Source of the DNA: Epiperipatus broadwayi
Taxonomy: Eukaryota > Onychophora > Udeonychophora > Euonychophora > Peripatidae
Length of the DNA stretch: 64,000 nt
NCBI GenBank assembly: GCA_028023455.1
Contig: JAQFVV010006340.1
Location: 2,525,438 to 2,589,437, forward strand
Reading direction: 5' to 3'
Shown here: positions 49,921 through 61,529 of the stretch, piece after piece
How positions within the stretch are numbered: position 1 is the stretch's first letter
Layout: every line of letters starts with the position of its first letter
The notes under the pieces: model-generated
Databases searched by the model: none
What the model was told of the DNA's origin: nothing
The model's input: the letters and a program-made list of their open reading frames with translations, nothing else
Translations under genes and position numbers: made by a program

Positions 49921-50488
49921 TATACACCATGGGAGGTAGTTTGGTTTTAAGTAAAATGAAGCAAGTATATCTGCTTATAGATGATACTCACCGCTTCAAT
50001 ATATAAAATCATACCTCAACAAATATTTTAAAAAAATATTTAGAAAAATACGCAAACCACTCTATAATTATTTTGTATACTAATTCTGAGAATTAAAAAG
50101 TAACTTTCTTGATATGATGGAGAAAAACCTAATAAGGCGTTTTAAGCCTCTTACTATGTGCGATTTACATAAAAATATTACCCCGGTCACTATTAAAGTT
50201 AGTTATATACAGCTTACTTGTACACAAACTATATACGGGTTAAAATATAAGAAGATAAAACTCATTAAAGTCTTCATTTGCATTTCATCTACATCTGATC
50301 TACTCTTGATTATGTCACTATAATCTGTATATCTATTAACATTGAAATGAGTTTTACTACCAACAAAGATAAACAAAAACATATTTTAAATAAACGTAAA
50401 TATTTTATTTTATTTTTTTTTAAAAATACTTATTTTAATTAATAATTGCTTTATGTCTGTGTTTGTAATGAGTAATATATATATTAGA
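49921..50488. other. AT-rich sequence with an inverted repeat partner
   Basis: 50250-50380 (AGTCTTCATTTGCATTTCAT and onward to GAAATGAGTTTTACTA) is repeated in inverted orientation at about 53240-53345. No gene. Confidence 0.5.
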
Positions 50489-50800
50489 TATATATTTAAC
50501 ACAAATAAAATTATGAGTGCATAAAGAAAACCAATAAATGAAATATGTTAAATAAATAAATGGTTATTGGGTTTACTTACCTTCATTATCAAAGCTGTGT
50601 GTTAAATGAATTGCTGTGTGCTAAATTTGCATACACTTTGCATTTCTTATAGCAACAGTTTTACTTCGCAATTCATTTAGCCACAGCTTTGACAATGAAG
50701 ATATCCCTTCAAAAATACTAGCCATTTATTTATTTATCGTATTTCATTTATTTGTTTGTTTTACGCACTCATAATTTTATTTGTGTGAAATATATATATA
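50489..50800. repeat. palindrome beside the Merlin element
   Basis: ACACAAATAAAATTATGAGT is inverted at about 50766-50785, and CATTTGATTGC-type inner arms meet near 50630 (TTATCAAAGCTGTG with CACAGCTTTGACAA). MITE-like, no ORF. Confidence 0.7.
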
Positions 50801-50818
50801 TATATATCGCATGTATAT

Positions 50819-52539
50819 ATTACTTTAATTTGTATAAGGGGGGAGGGGATGCCTTAGATATCACATATCAGCCACATCAAAATGCTACCAAGTGAAAAAA
50901 AACAAAAAACCAAGTATTCTAGTAAAATATTTAAAAGATTTAATTCTTTTAAATCAGAGTGGTTGGTTCACTTTTGATCTCTCTCCATCATGAATTTTAT
51001 TATGTCACAGTTGAATAAATTCATTTCATGTTAACATTAGTTGAAACATAGCAATAAAATCATGAAACGTTGTTTACATGTGATCACATAATTCCTGAAC
51101 ATGTCTATAAAAGACAACTTTTGACCCAAAAACTTTGAAGAAAAATTAACTTCTGTAGTGACATTTCTTCTTTTTCAGAGAGATTAATATCAACAACATG
51201 GCTTGCAAATCACTTTAATCAGATATCATCAGTAATGAGAATCAAGCTGTCATTTTTCTGAGGCAGCACAATATATTAAGCGAAGATGATAGTACAAAAC
51301 CATGCACAAAGTGTGGTACCATATGATAAAAAAACGGAGGAAGAACCGCAATGGAGTTTGGGTCTCCAATATGTGAAGTTGCGGTTGTCAAACTTTCCAC
51401 TCCATATGACAAGGCAATCCATTTTTTCATTATAGAGATGCTACTGGCCATGTTAATAGTAGATTAACACTGTGTGAAATACTAGAGTTGATCTACTTTT
51501 TTGCTATGGATTTGCTATCACAACAGTGAAGGAAGCTATCAAGTAAATCTTCAGCTACTGTCGGTGACTGGTTTAACTTCTGTAGGCAAGTCTGTTTCTG
51601 ATCTATAGCAGTTGATAGAAAGAAACAAATGGTAGGGACAGAACAGCAACCAATCCAAATTGATGAAGCCAGGTTTGCTGATTGATGGAAATACAACAGG
51701 GGAAGAATGCTTAGCGGTGATCTTCTATCTACAAGTACTGATGCCACAGTGACCCCAATCAACAAAAGAAACCATGGGGCTTAAATTGATGGGCCTTGGG
51801 TTTTTAATTTAAAAAAGGACACTGATTGTCGGTATTTTTCTGTCTCACATCGAGATAGAAGCACATTAATACCTATAATTGAAAGAGAATGTGCAGTTGG
51901 CTCTGTTATCCACTCAGATGAGTGGCCAGCATATTCAAACCTCCATGATAGAGAATTTAAACATTTCACTGTCAACCACCAGCAAAACTATGAAAATCCA
52001 CCAGTGCTCACACACAGACAATAGAAAGATCATGGTTGGAAGCAAAAAATAAAATATTAAAAAAGATGAGAGGAACATCATCGAAGTTTCTCCAAGCTCA
52101 TTTGGATACAATTTGCTGGTGGATAGACAAAAAGCATCTAAAGGATAGAGCTTTATTTGTTACATTTCTGAAAGATGTGAAGGATGCCTTCTGACAGTGA
52201 GAAGGTTAGTGTTTATCTTATTTAATATAAATCAGATTGAATCTATATTCTTTTTGAAATTGAAAAGAAATGAGCTATACTAACAATCTCTGCTTTTTTA
52301 CCTCTTCCAATAGGCATGTATCATATTTTTCTCCAACAAAAAATTATTTCTTTATTAATTTTTTTATGAATAAGATAAATTTTTTTTTTCCTTCTCAATT
52401 TATTAGATTATACATAACATAAGTAAAACAAACTTTTTAACCCTTTTTTTAGTTTCTATCACTTCAACGTGGAAGGTGGGAAGCTGCTATTCCATGATAT
52501 CCCAGGCATCCCCTCCCCCCTTATACAAATTAAAGTAAT
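50819..52539 (+). mobile_element. Merlin-family DNA transposon, decayed
   Basis: Terminal inverted repeats of about 43 bp: ATTACTTTAATTTGTATAAG then GGGGGAGGGGATGCC at 50819-50862, and the inverse at 52497-52539. Between them lies a broken transposase of the IS1016/Merlin type. The size (1.72 kb) is normal for Merlin elements. No clear 8-9 bp target duplication is visible at the ends I chose. Confidence 0.82.
51198..52194 (+). pseudogene. Merlin (ISXO2-like) transposase, frameshifted
   Basis: After ATG 51198 come the N-terminal segment QAVIFLRQHNILSEDD and a Cys-x2-Cys zinc site (CTKCG), as in Merlin N-termini. A second frame holds NRNGVWVSNM and CGCQTFHSI. The catalytic domain starts with QIDEARFAD (first Asp at 51662), then KYNRGRMLS, a Trp-Val-Phe segment, SHRDRSTLIPIIE, IHSDEWPAYSNL (second Asp at 51917), HFTVNHQQNYENPP, and after one more frameshift TQTIERSWLEAKNK (Glu of the triad). 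It ends DVKDAF at the TGA 52192-52194. Stops at several points make it inactive. The family cuts and pastes between terminal inverted repeats, which are present here. Confidence 0.87.
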
Positions 52540-52719
52540 AAATATTTATTTGTCTGAAGGTTTGTAATGATGGTATATTATAAGATGTAATATGTTGGAC
52601 TATTTCCATCATTTATGAGTGAATATTGAATGTATAGAAAATTTTAAACTTTATTTAAACTTTTCAAATACAAACAACTTGTTAGTAATAACACACAAAT
52701 AGACAATACAGGTTAGTAA

Positions 52720-52766
52720 TTACACAACGTTTCGAGTAGTATTATTCTCCACTCTTCTTCAGGTGT
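52720..52766 (-). ncRNA. hammerhead-like motif, family C, left arm
   Basis: Minus strand: ACAC, CTGAAGA (52762-52756), stem II GAGTGG/CTACTC, GAAAC, GT, T, then GTGT closing stem I (four pairs). The core matches a hammerhead except one extra A before stem II, and stem III has no loop, so it would need two molecules or be inactive. Confidence 0.4.
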
Positions 52767-52881
52767 TGCCGGCCTATATGCACAGTGACAATATTCGCTT
52801 AGAAGTTGAACTCGCACCTTTAGATTCTTGTATATTGAATTTTAAGGCAAACGCTCTACCAACTGAGCTATTCTGTCAAAG

Positions 52882-52985
52882 CCTTTGACAGAATAGCTCA
52901 GTTGGTAGAGCGTTTGCCTTAAAATTCAATATACAAGAATCTAAAGGTGCGAGTTCAACTTCTAAGCGAGTATTGTCACTGTGCA
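52882..52985 (+). other. tRNA-derived head of the palindromic unit
   Basis: TAGCTCAGTTGG at 52894-52905 is a perfect box A; AGTTCAACTTC at 52952-52962 is a degenerate box B (three changes). The spacing is longer than in a tRNA and the acceptor stem is missing. It is a SINE head, not a tRNA gene. The left arm has the mirror copy. Confidence 0.7.
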
Positions 52986-52997
52986 TATAGGCCGGCA

Positions 52998-53042
52998 ACA
53001 CCTGAAGAAGAGTGGAGAATAATACTACTCGAAACGTTGTAT
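52998..53042 (+). ncRNA. hammerhead-like motif, family C, right arm
   Basis: Same motif as the left arm: CTGAAGA at 53002-53008, GAGTGG/CTACTC, GAAAC at 53031-53035. Stem I has one changed base here (GTAT in place of GTGT). Confidence 0.38.
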
Positions 53043-53186
53043 AATTACTAACCTGTATTGTCTATTTGTGTGTTATTACTAACAAGTTGTTTGTATTTGA
53101 AAAGTTTAAATAAAGTTTAAAATTTTCTATACATTCAATATTCACTCATAAATGATGGAAATAGTCCAACATATTACATCTTATAA

Positions 53187-53703
53187 TAAATATTTCTTTT
53201 TAAAAAATAAAATAAAATATTCACATTTATTTTTTGTTCCTTTGCTGCTAGTAAAACTCATTTCAATGTTAATAGATATATAGATTGGTGTATTAATTTT
53301 CAAGAGTAGATCTAATTAATATACATGAAATGCAAATGAAGACATTGCATATATATATATATATATGTATATATTTATATTAATAATTATCATTCTAATT
53401 ATGATAAGTTTAAATTATTAAATATAGTTATAATATGTAAAAAAGAGAAAATTAGGAAATTTATAAATAATATTAAAATATAAATATATGATTATATAAT
53501 GTAAATACATGATTATAATTTATAAGTATAATGTAAAATGAAGCCTATAGATGGAGTTGCTGTAAAATAGAAGGAATTATAATATAACTTTGTGTATTTA
53601 CATCTTGATAAGGCTCCAATATAGAAGCGAAATCCGGGTTGATAAGGTTTATTAAACATAATATTTTTTTAAAAAGTTGTCTTATTAAATAATTTTTATT
53701 GAA

Positions 53704-53745
<42 letters not shown>

Positions 53746-54184
53746 AAATAGTTCAATCAGAGAATCGATCTTAGTTTCATGGTTTTTTTTTTGTTTTGTT
53801 GTTTTCAGATTTTGGTATAGCAGATTTGGTACAAACCATTATTTCACCCAATGGGGCTTTGTTCATCCAAGCCACATAAACTTAAATTGTGTGTGTAATA
53901 TTTTATGTAAATAATTAAATAAATACCTTATATAAATATTGTAAGTAGTAATATATATATATCATTGTGTGCGGTGGTTTGGATATCAATATAAGATTAT
54001 TTTAAAGAGAAAAAGAAGAAAGTTTCATTGCGCGAATAATTCTTAATTTTAAATAGTTAATACTTGTACAGATTTAATTTAAAAAACATTTCAATGTACC
54101 GACTGGATAGTGAAAGTGAAAATTGCTGCAGGCCAGAAAATCAAGGAAGGCAGAGTCCAAAATGAGGTGACAAATAACCAGTAG
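53187..54184. other. AT-rich sequence with (TA)n tracts
   Basis: (TA)n at 53349-53366 and 53711-53743. 53602-53643 holds TTGATAAGGC, a small hairpin and GCGAAATCCGG, loosely hammerhead-shaped but with two core changes. No gene. Confidence 0.45.
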
Positions 54185-54199
54185 AATTGTGGGAACTTT

Positions 54200-54263
54200 G
54201 GCCATTTTAGATTGCATCATTCAGATAGCATCATTTTAGATTGCATCATTTTGGATTGCATCT
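54200..54263. repeat. short tandem repeat, unit about 18 bp
   Basis: Three to four variants of TTTTAGATTGCATCA. A longer minus-strand frame over this area (54560-54246) has no recognised domain. Confidence 0.7.
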
Positions 54264-55228
54264 TTTTTTTTCTTGACCACTCCACAAAAGGAGAGAGCAG
54301 CAGAGTAAAATTGGATAGAGCAGTATTAAGAAGTGACCTGTAAGTTTCAATAATGTCAGGCTAAGTCCAGGAAGCTGATCCCTGTTCTGCTGATGAAACC
54401 TTCCTAGCCTGCTGAATATCATGTGCTGTGGTTCCAGTTTTCCAACTTTCATGTGCCTATAGTTCCAGTTTCCAACCCTAAATTTTGAAAGCCAATATGT
54501 CATTATAACAAAACCAAATTGTGTGCCTATGTTCTGAGCAATCATCATCGCAAGGAACACATCCGGATGAAGAAAGAATGGTAAATCTACTTTACATGAA
54601 CTTTTTACTTTCTTTTAGCATCAGTCCCTTATATAATTAGGTTTTAATCTTGTACTAAATATGCTAAATCTTTGTTATTTTGTTTTCTTTTGATAAAATG
54701 AATACAGTAAACCTGTAAGTAAACGTATCCCATTCCATTTTTTGTTTTTCTTTTACTCTAGTCTTTAAATAACAATTTGCTAAGTCTTTATGTTTTATGA
54801 TGATTTTAATAAATATTTCATTCATTATATATATATATATATATATTGGTTTAAATTGATGTATGTATTATAGTTTAATTAAGGATGTTTTATTTTATGT
54901 CACCGGGTAGTTAATATCTAAAACCGATTTTATCTATTTAATTGCATGTTTTCTGATATGAGGGAGGAAATAATAATCAAGGGTAGCCATTAATGTGTTT
55001 ACTACTTTCCGAACAGTCAGAGGGGGTATGAGATTCAGAGTGTAATTAATTAATAGTTAAATGTATGATTCTTTGAGCCTACCATGTGGTTTTAAATTAC
55101 TTTGTCAGACGATTACATGGGAAAAGTATGGAGGAATAAATAAAGTCTTATATAGATATTTATAATTTTGCTTCGAGCATTTGTTCACAATGTTACTGGT
55201 TTAGTGCTATTTCACTCTCTATATATTT
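54264..55228. other. unassigned sequence, partly less AT-rich
   Basis: 54280-54590 has near-average composition and a repeated GTGCTGTGGTTCCAG / GTGCCTATAGTTCCAG pattern but no convincing exon. (TA)n at 54828-54847. Nothing else seen. Confidence 0.4.
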
Positions 55229-55557
55229 CACCCCCCCCCAACCAATTTAACCTATTTTTTAATTAATAACTTTCACCCAATATATATTTAATATTCCCAA
55301 ACCAACCCATGATTTTGATTTAAAATTAAATTTCCATTTTTTAAAAAAATTAATTTTTTATTTTTAAAAAAAAATATTTATTTTGATTAAAATTTTTATT
55401 TTTATTTAATAAACATTTTAAAATGTTATATTTATTTAAATTTTAAAATTATTAATAAATATTAAAATAATATAAAAAATAAATTGTAATTTATTATTAG
55501 ATTAATATTTAAAGAAAAATCATAAAAAATTTACCACAACAACAATAAAAATAAATG

Positions 55558-55560
<3 letters not shown>
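55229..55560. other. G-poor homopolymer-rich block
   Basis: Starts with CACCCCCCCCCAACC and is then nearly all A/T with very few G. Next to a (TA)n tract, like the block at 46567. Confidence 0.6.

Positions 55561-55562
<2 letters not shown>

Positions 55563-55638
<76 letters not shown>
55563..55638. repeat. (TA)n microsatellite
   Basis: About 38 TA units. Confidence 0.95.
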
Positions 55639-55640
<2 letters not shown>

Positions 55641-56196
55641 TAAAAAAAAAGAAGAAAAGTAAAATAAGTAATATTGTATATAACAAGTAGTTGTATTCCT
55701 ATGTAAATTTTATCCAATAGTAAGAATAATTATTAAACATTTGTGTAATCTAGTTTCATCTCTCTCTTCCTTAAATAGTTATTTCACTGTCATTTGATTA
55801 TTGTCTGTATCGACAACACAAGAATATATATATTGTAGTGATAGTATATAGTGTTGAGCATCCACCGCATAGTTATATATATAAGTTAGTCAGAGTTATT
55901 GTCTGTGTTTCTACCGAGCTAGTGTTAGGCAATACCATGTACTATGGATTCTGTTATACCTCAGTCATTTGTGCGCAGGGTTTGGATTTGAACTCAGTTT
56001 GGTTTCGGATTTAGTTCTGGAGTCGGTCTGGGTTCGAAGTCGGTTCTGTGTGTAATTGATGGGTTGCAGTTGACCGGTACAATATATATATATATATGTG
56101 TGTGTGCATAAGTAAGCAGCCTATAATAGCGGTATTCATATGAAAACTAAATAATGTTTAATAAAGTAGCTGAAATTAATATTATTGTAAACTAGG

Positions 56197-56228
<32 letters not shown>

Positions 56229-56459
56229 TGGCTTAACTTTCTCTAATTTTAGAATCTATAAAAAGTTATAAAATGATTTCTTATAGTTTACTTTGAATGA
56301 TGGATGGAAATTAAATTGTTTGGCCCTGCTCTTAGATCTCAAGAAATATGTAAGCAAAACCTCTTAGATTTAAAAGTTATTCTTTTAAAGTTTCTCTTCT
56401 TATCTCTCCCACTGCAATCATATCAAACACCACATATTGTTTAGATTCTAAGAAATATG
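55639..56459. other. possible LTR end and (TA)n tracts
   Basis: 55780-56079 is relatively G-rich (GGTCTGGGTTCGAAGTCGGT) and ends ACCGGTACA just before (TA)n at 56080, similar to the GGGTACA end of E2. No partner start was found. (TA)n also at 56200-56226. Confidence 0.35.
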
Positions 56460-57480
56460 TATTAAATTTAACCAAGGATGGCTAGCATTTATTAATTAAG
56501 GTTTAAATATAGTAATCTTGCTCTCTCTATATATAAATTATTTGATTTATAATATAAAATGAGAAAATGTATTATTATTATGTACCCTTTTAGCCAATGA
56601 TAACTAGCATTTATTGATTAAGATTTAAATAAAGTAATCTTGTTCTCTCTATATATATAAATTATTTGGTTTATAATTTAAAATGAGAAAATGTATTATT
56701 ATTATGATAATCAAAAAAAAAAGTGCAAATTGATTTACTTGCGGGGTGGGAGGTGGGTAGCTGTCTTACAAATGGATTAGGTAATTAGCACATAGTGGAA
56801 TATAATGGTTTTTTTCTAGGCAGAAAGACAAGAAGCTTTTATTTGATATTAGAATCAAGTGATATGGGTTGTACATTTTGAATGATTTTCTAGGCAGAAT
56901 CTGAAATTTTGCAAACAAAATGGGAACATCTTCTGGTAAGAAAAAATACAATGCATGTTAGCTTTTTATATATTTGAAATATCTATGCTTTTTATATGTT
57001 AATAATACATGATGCTTTTTATGTAATCTGTGTTCATTAATGCATATTAGCTTTTTATATTTTTAATGCATATTAGCTTTTTATATTTTTTGCAATCTCA
57101 GATCTCCGAGTTGCTTTTATTTGATATTATAGTCACGTGACCACAATTCTAAATCTTTCCTGTTGGCTTTTTTTTTTTACTATGCGATCTATTCCACTTT
57201 TTTTTTTATGGTTTTTTTTTTTTATATATATCACTTTTTATCAATATTATAGTCATGTGACCACAGTTCTAAATTTTTCATGTTTTGGCTTTTTTTTTAA
57301 CTGTGCATTTTGGCAGGTTTTTCCAAATCACGTGACCCAAGTTCTAAATTTTTTATATTTTCGCGTAGTTTTTTATCACTTAGATGTGTCAGACGATGTT
57401 TTTGGCTATTTTTGAAATTCAAAATGGCGCAGATCGCGTACTAAATTTGCACCGAATTTAGAAAACAAAATCTTAAAGTA
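56460..57480 (-). repeat. dispersed repeat with CACGTG boxes, copy 2 (inverted)
   Basis: Reverse complement of 49006-49920, including the internal tandem duplication (56510-56710), the AAAAAGCTAA-type repeats and the boxes AGTCACGTGACC (57131), AGTCATGTGACC (57251) and ATCACGTGACC (57328). Confidence 0.8.
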
Positions 57481-58619
57481 TCTATCAATGATGAAGGCAT
57501 TATTTTCCAGAGCAAAGACATTACATGTATCCAGCCTAACTTATTATATTTCATTTAATAACCTTATTTATACAAACTGTTTAAATTTCTTATTTTAAAA
57601 CATATTTATTGGAGGTTTATTTTGATTTTAACTATAACAGTTTTAACATGCTTTCACAACTCATTAAGATAATATAATTCTTCAGAAACTTGTTAAATGT
57701 TTTATTGTCTTTTGTTTCATATAAATTTATTTAAAAGAACTAATTATTGAGGAAAATAAAACCATTTATTGTGGATACTAATGACTTTATTATAGTAATA
57801 ATTAAATAGTTATTTGGTATATTGATTAAAAAAGGTTTAACAAAGTCATTTGTGCTTTCACTTATAAACAAAATGTTCCTAATTTCTGAAAAAATATTGG
57901 TATAAAATTTGTATTCTCTATTAAGTGCTAAATGAATAAGGAAGGTTTGTTATTTTTCTATAAATTGGTTATACTTAAATATTTACTACAAGCCTGATAA
58001 AATTATGTGAAGGAAGTTTTTGACTAAACCACTATATAAAAGTATTTGAATAAACCACATTATATTTAAATGTTTCATTCAGAAAAGTAACTTAATTATA
58101 AGAGAGACATGAGTGAGAAAATGTTATATTAATATTATTTAAAAATCTACTTAACTTGAAAAAGAAATGTTTATGAGCAATCACTGTATTAAATCTTGTG
58201 CTTCAAAAAACCCTGCTTAAATTGGAAAAGATGAATATATATTAATTACTAAATTAAAATAATTGCCTGTCTTAAATAAAGTGAAAAACCAGTGTGGTGT
58301 AACAAAAAGTGTTGAAACTGTCTTATCAAGTATATATTTAATGATTCACAAAATAATGGCCATTCATTTATTAATATTTTTTGTTGGTGCATATATGATG
58401 TCTTTATGGAAGAAAGGAACTGTTGTTATAAATGTGACTTTTGAATTATATTACCAGAATGTGGAGAAACATCCTTACTTGTTGAATTTTTTTTTATTAC
58501 ACCAGGAGTTATGCAAGATTAAGAACATGATTTTTTCATTTATAAAAAAGTTTCAATAAAATTATATCCTTAGGTTTAAGTTGCACATTTATAACTTATT
58601 ATTATCATATACTATTTAA

Positions 58620-58621
<2 letters not shown>
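57481..58621. other. AT-rich intergenic sequence
   Basis: No supported gene. The 98-codon frame 58263-58559 has no recognised motif and ordinary AT-driven codons. Confidence 0.4.

Positions 58622-58713
<92 letters not shown>
58622..58713. repeat. (TA)n before MITE copy 2
   Basis: About 45 TA units. Confidence 0.95.
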
Positions 58714-58716
<3 letters not shown>

Positions 58717-59041
58717 CACTAGATGGAGCTTTACCAATAGCCCACAATCAAGCTTTGTTTACATAAATGCTGAGAGAGATAGAATTCAATATCTCTTTCA
58801 AATTATCTCCAACCGTTAAACCATGGTTTCGAGCTAGTTGGCTCATGTCAGTAAAAGGTAGGAAGACTAGAAACTAGTTTGTTTCTGGTCTTTCTACCCT
58901 TTACTAACATGAGCCAACTAGCTTGAAACCATGGTTTAAAGGTTGGAGACAATTTGAAAGAGATACTGAATTCTATCTCTCTCAGCATTTGTGTAAACAA
59001 AGCTTGATTGTGGGATATTGGTAAAGCTCCATCTAGTGATC
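58714..59041. mobile_element. palindromic MITE, copy 2, between (TA)n tracts
   Basis: Terminal GATCACTAGATGGAGCTTTA and its inverse, arms of about 160 bp meeting near 58877 (CTAGAAACTAGTTTG). Same family as 34211-34452 but with a longer centre. Followed by the same 55-bp tail and (TA)n. Confidence 0.88.
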
Positions 59042-59093
59042 ATTAAATGCAAGCTATAGCAACTTATGAAATTTATAACTTGTTTTGTTTATC

Positions 59094-59096
<3 letters not shown>

Positions 59097-59171
<75 letters not shown>
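59097..59171. repeat. (TA)n after MITE copy 2
   Basis: About 37 TA units. Confidence 0.95.
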
Positions 59172-59174
<3 letters not shown>

Positions 59175-61093
59175 GGTTTAGTGTGCTCTGGCAGAGGTTC
59201 ACTTATTAGCATTAATGATATTATAGGCTATATAGTGATTTAGTATTAAATTAAAGAAGTTTGCCTTGTCCATTATTATGAGAAGTATATTTTTATAATG
59301 AATGCTTCAATGTTTATGAAAAGTGATATATATTTTTCGTTTTTTAAAATTTCTTAAAACTACATTTTTTCAATCATATTTGACAATTATATTATTACTT
59401 TATCAGTTTTATGCATCAATTTAGTAATATATTTATTGACAGTTTAGAATTAATTTCTCTCTAGTATATATGATATATGTTATGTAACTATTGCATGTTT
59501 CCAAGGTATGAAAATTTATTTCTGCTTTGATGGTTTGGAGAGGAAGCTAATTTTTTTCATTGTTGTTATTGAAATAATTTAAATGTTTATTAAGAAATAG
59601 AGGGTTACTCTCTCCGATGTTGCTGATATTTTTATTGAGTGATATTTTTTCATGTTTTATGTTTGTAGTTGTGGTGTGGTGGTTTATTTCCATTATTATA
59701 TATGTCCAGAGACAAGAAACTTAATAAAAATTTTTGACCTCAGAACATAGGTCCATATTCTGGGTTCATTGCATCATTACATTTATTGCTTTATTTAGTT
59801 TTTCCTCTTGGAAATTTATTTTTTATTGTCTATTTTCCACTGTGTGTTGTGTCATTGATATTTTAGTATGTTGGTCAGTGATAAGCTTTGTTATTTTAAA
59901 GTGTATCATCCTTTTTTCAGACACACATTTAACCCCCTAGGGTTGGTTAAAAGTTTAGATGTATAAATTTGTTTTGCTATGGTTTGTCTGCTCTAGCATA
60001 AGATAAAATTGACAATGACATTCAAAATTATAAATTGATATCCTTTAGCCTAAATAGGCAATGTGCATCATCATCATTATCCAGAATCAAATCACCACTA
60101 AATTGGTGGTAAGATCGATTGCTCAGGGTTATTCATTGTTGAGACAAATATCATAGAGTGTGTGGGTGTATATGTGTAACCTCTGAGAACAATTTAAATA
60201 TGTAGTACAACTTCAGAAATTTAAAGACCATACAGTTCATCATAATGCCTAAATTGGTAAAAGCTATAAATTACAGGATTATAAAAAAGTTTTAGGACGT
60301 CTATTTTATGTAGGATGTTATAGAGCTTATACTGTAAATTTGTTAATAATTTATTAAAGTTCTATCACTTCAAAGGCATAGAATATTTTATTGATGATAG
60401 TGATTAAATAAGTATTTAACTTGAAAGGATAATTTTTTTTGTAATAATCTCTTACTTGCCAAATGTACTTGTCCACATAAGACTATCATAAGTCATGAAT
60501 ATTTAATTAAGTCATTTAATTTGTGAATTTAGATAAATTTAAAATTGTAAAAGTATTCTCCTCTAAACAACTGCCTTTGACGATTTTAATGATAATGTTT
60601 TTGAAATTATATTTATAACACATTTCCCTGGCCTTCATGTGTATAAAATGTGTTTATTGTAAATAAATGTTATTTTGTTGTTAAGTGTTGTGTAGTGTCT
60701 CTATAAGACCTTGGTATTCATCAATTCATAACCAGAAATATAAACAATATGTAAATTATAATGCAAATATTTTTCATTTTATTTATTCAAAGTACAAATA
60801 TATAAATTGAAATGTTAAAATATTTAACTGATAATGATTTTGCATGTACAAAGAATGTGTTAAAAATAAAATATTATTCTATTGATTACTGTAATGTGAA
60901 CTGCAATTTATTTAAATAAGACTGTTTTTTATAATCAATTATTGTCTATTTTATTTAACAAAATTTAACTATGTTGTTGGTGAATACTTTGATAGGCCAT
61001 AAAAATCCCTTTCCACTCTTGGTATCTAAATGTTGTCCTAGAAGATGGTTATATTAATCCAAATTTAAAGTTTGATGCAATTTTGTTTTAGTT
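59172..61093. other. AT-rich intergenic sequence
   Basis: No supported gene. An AATAAA with GT-rich downstream (TTGTTGTTAAGTGTTGTGTAG region, 60662-60695) resembles a poly(A) site without a visible gene. The 68-codon frame at 59734-59940 is hydrophobic but unsupported. Confidence 0.4.
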
Positions 61094-61281
<188 letters not shown>

Positions 61282-61382
61282 GACAGGGTATGAGCACAGA
61301 CTTTCACATGACCCACCACTCTCCACACCATCTCATAACACTGACACACCCAAACACACATATATCAAAAAGATAAACAATC

Positions 61383-61426
61383 ACCAATATACGTATTTCA
61401 TGATAAACCAGCAATCATCAGTTGGT
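61383..61426 (-). ncRNA. hammerhead ribozyme-like motif, family A copy 2 (best formed)
   Basis: Minus strand: ACCAA (61426-61422), CTGATGA (61421-61415), stem II TTGCTGGTTTATCAT, GAAA (61399-61396), stem III ATA-CG-TAT, A at the cleavage site, TTGGT (61387-61383) pairing fully with ACCAA. All core bases and stems I and III are intact; stem II has one mismatch. This fits a type I hammerhead with a very short stem III, as described for Penelope-like elements. Confidence 0.62.
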
Positions 61427-61529
61427 CCAGATTACCATCTCTACACATATATGCTACAAGTGGGAGGATTTGCTATCTCAATATATATCTGAGCACCTGT
61501 AGCATATATGTGTAGAGATAGTAATCTGG

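Larger units (their letters stand above)
52578..53186. repeat. 609-bp near-perfect palindrome (head-to-head SINE-like units)
   Basis: Two arms of about 304 bp meet at 52882 with almost no spacer and only a handful of mismatches. Reading outward on the right arm: a tRNA-like head, a body, a hammerhead-like hairpin, then a tail ending ATATTACATCTTATAAT. A piece of the tail also occurs alone at 43733-43784, so the unit is a dispersed family and the palindrome is a head-to-head pair. Confidence 0.9.

Noticed and set aside
51242-51975. Three minus-strand ORFs
   Set aside because: They overlap the plus-strand Merlin transposase remnant and have no motifs; they are shadows.
52894-52962. A tRNA gene
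   Set aside because: Box A is perfect but box B is degenerate, spacing is wrong and no acceptor stem forms; it is a SINE head.
53602-53643. A fourth hammerhead family (TTGATAAGGC...GAAATCC)
   Set aside because: Two invariant core positions differ and only three stem I pairs form; too weak to call.
54246-54560. 104-codon minus-strand ORF
   Set aside because: Contains short internal repeats and no domain; AT-rich context and lack of splice or promoter signals give no support.
57137-57415. Phe-rich 92-codon ORF
   Set aside because: It lies in the CACGTG-box repeat; the Phe runs are from T homopolymers and the other copy does not keep the frame.
58263-58559. 98-codon plus-strand ORF
   Set aside because: No motif, ordinary AT-driven composition and no conserved copy.
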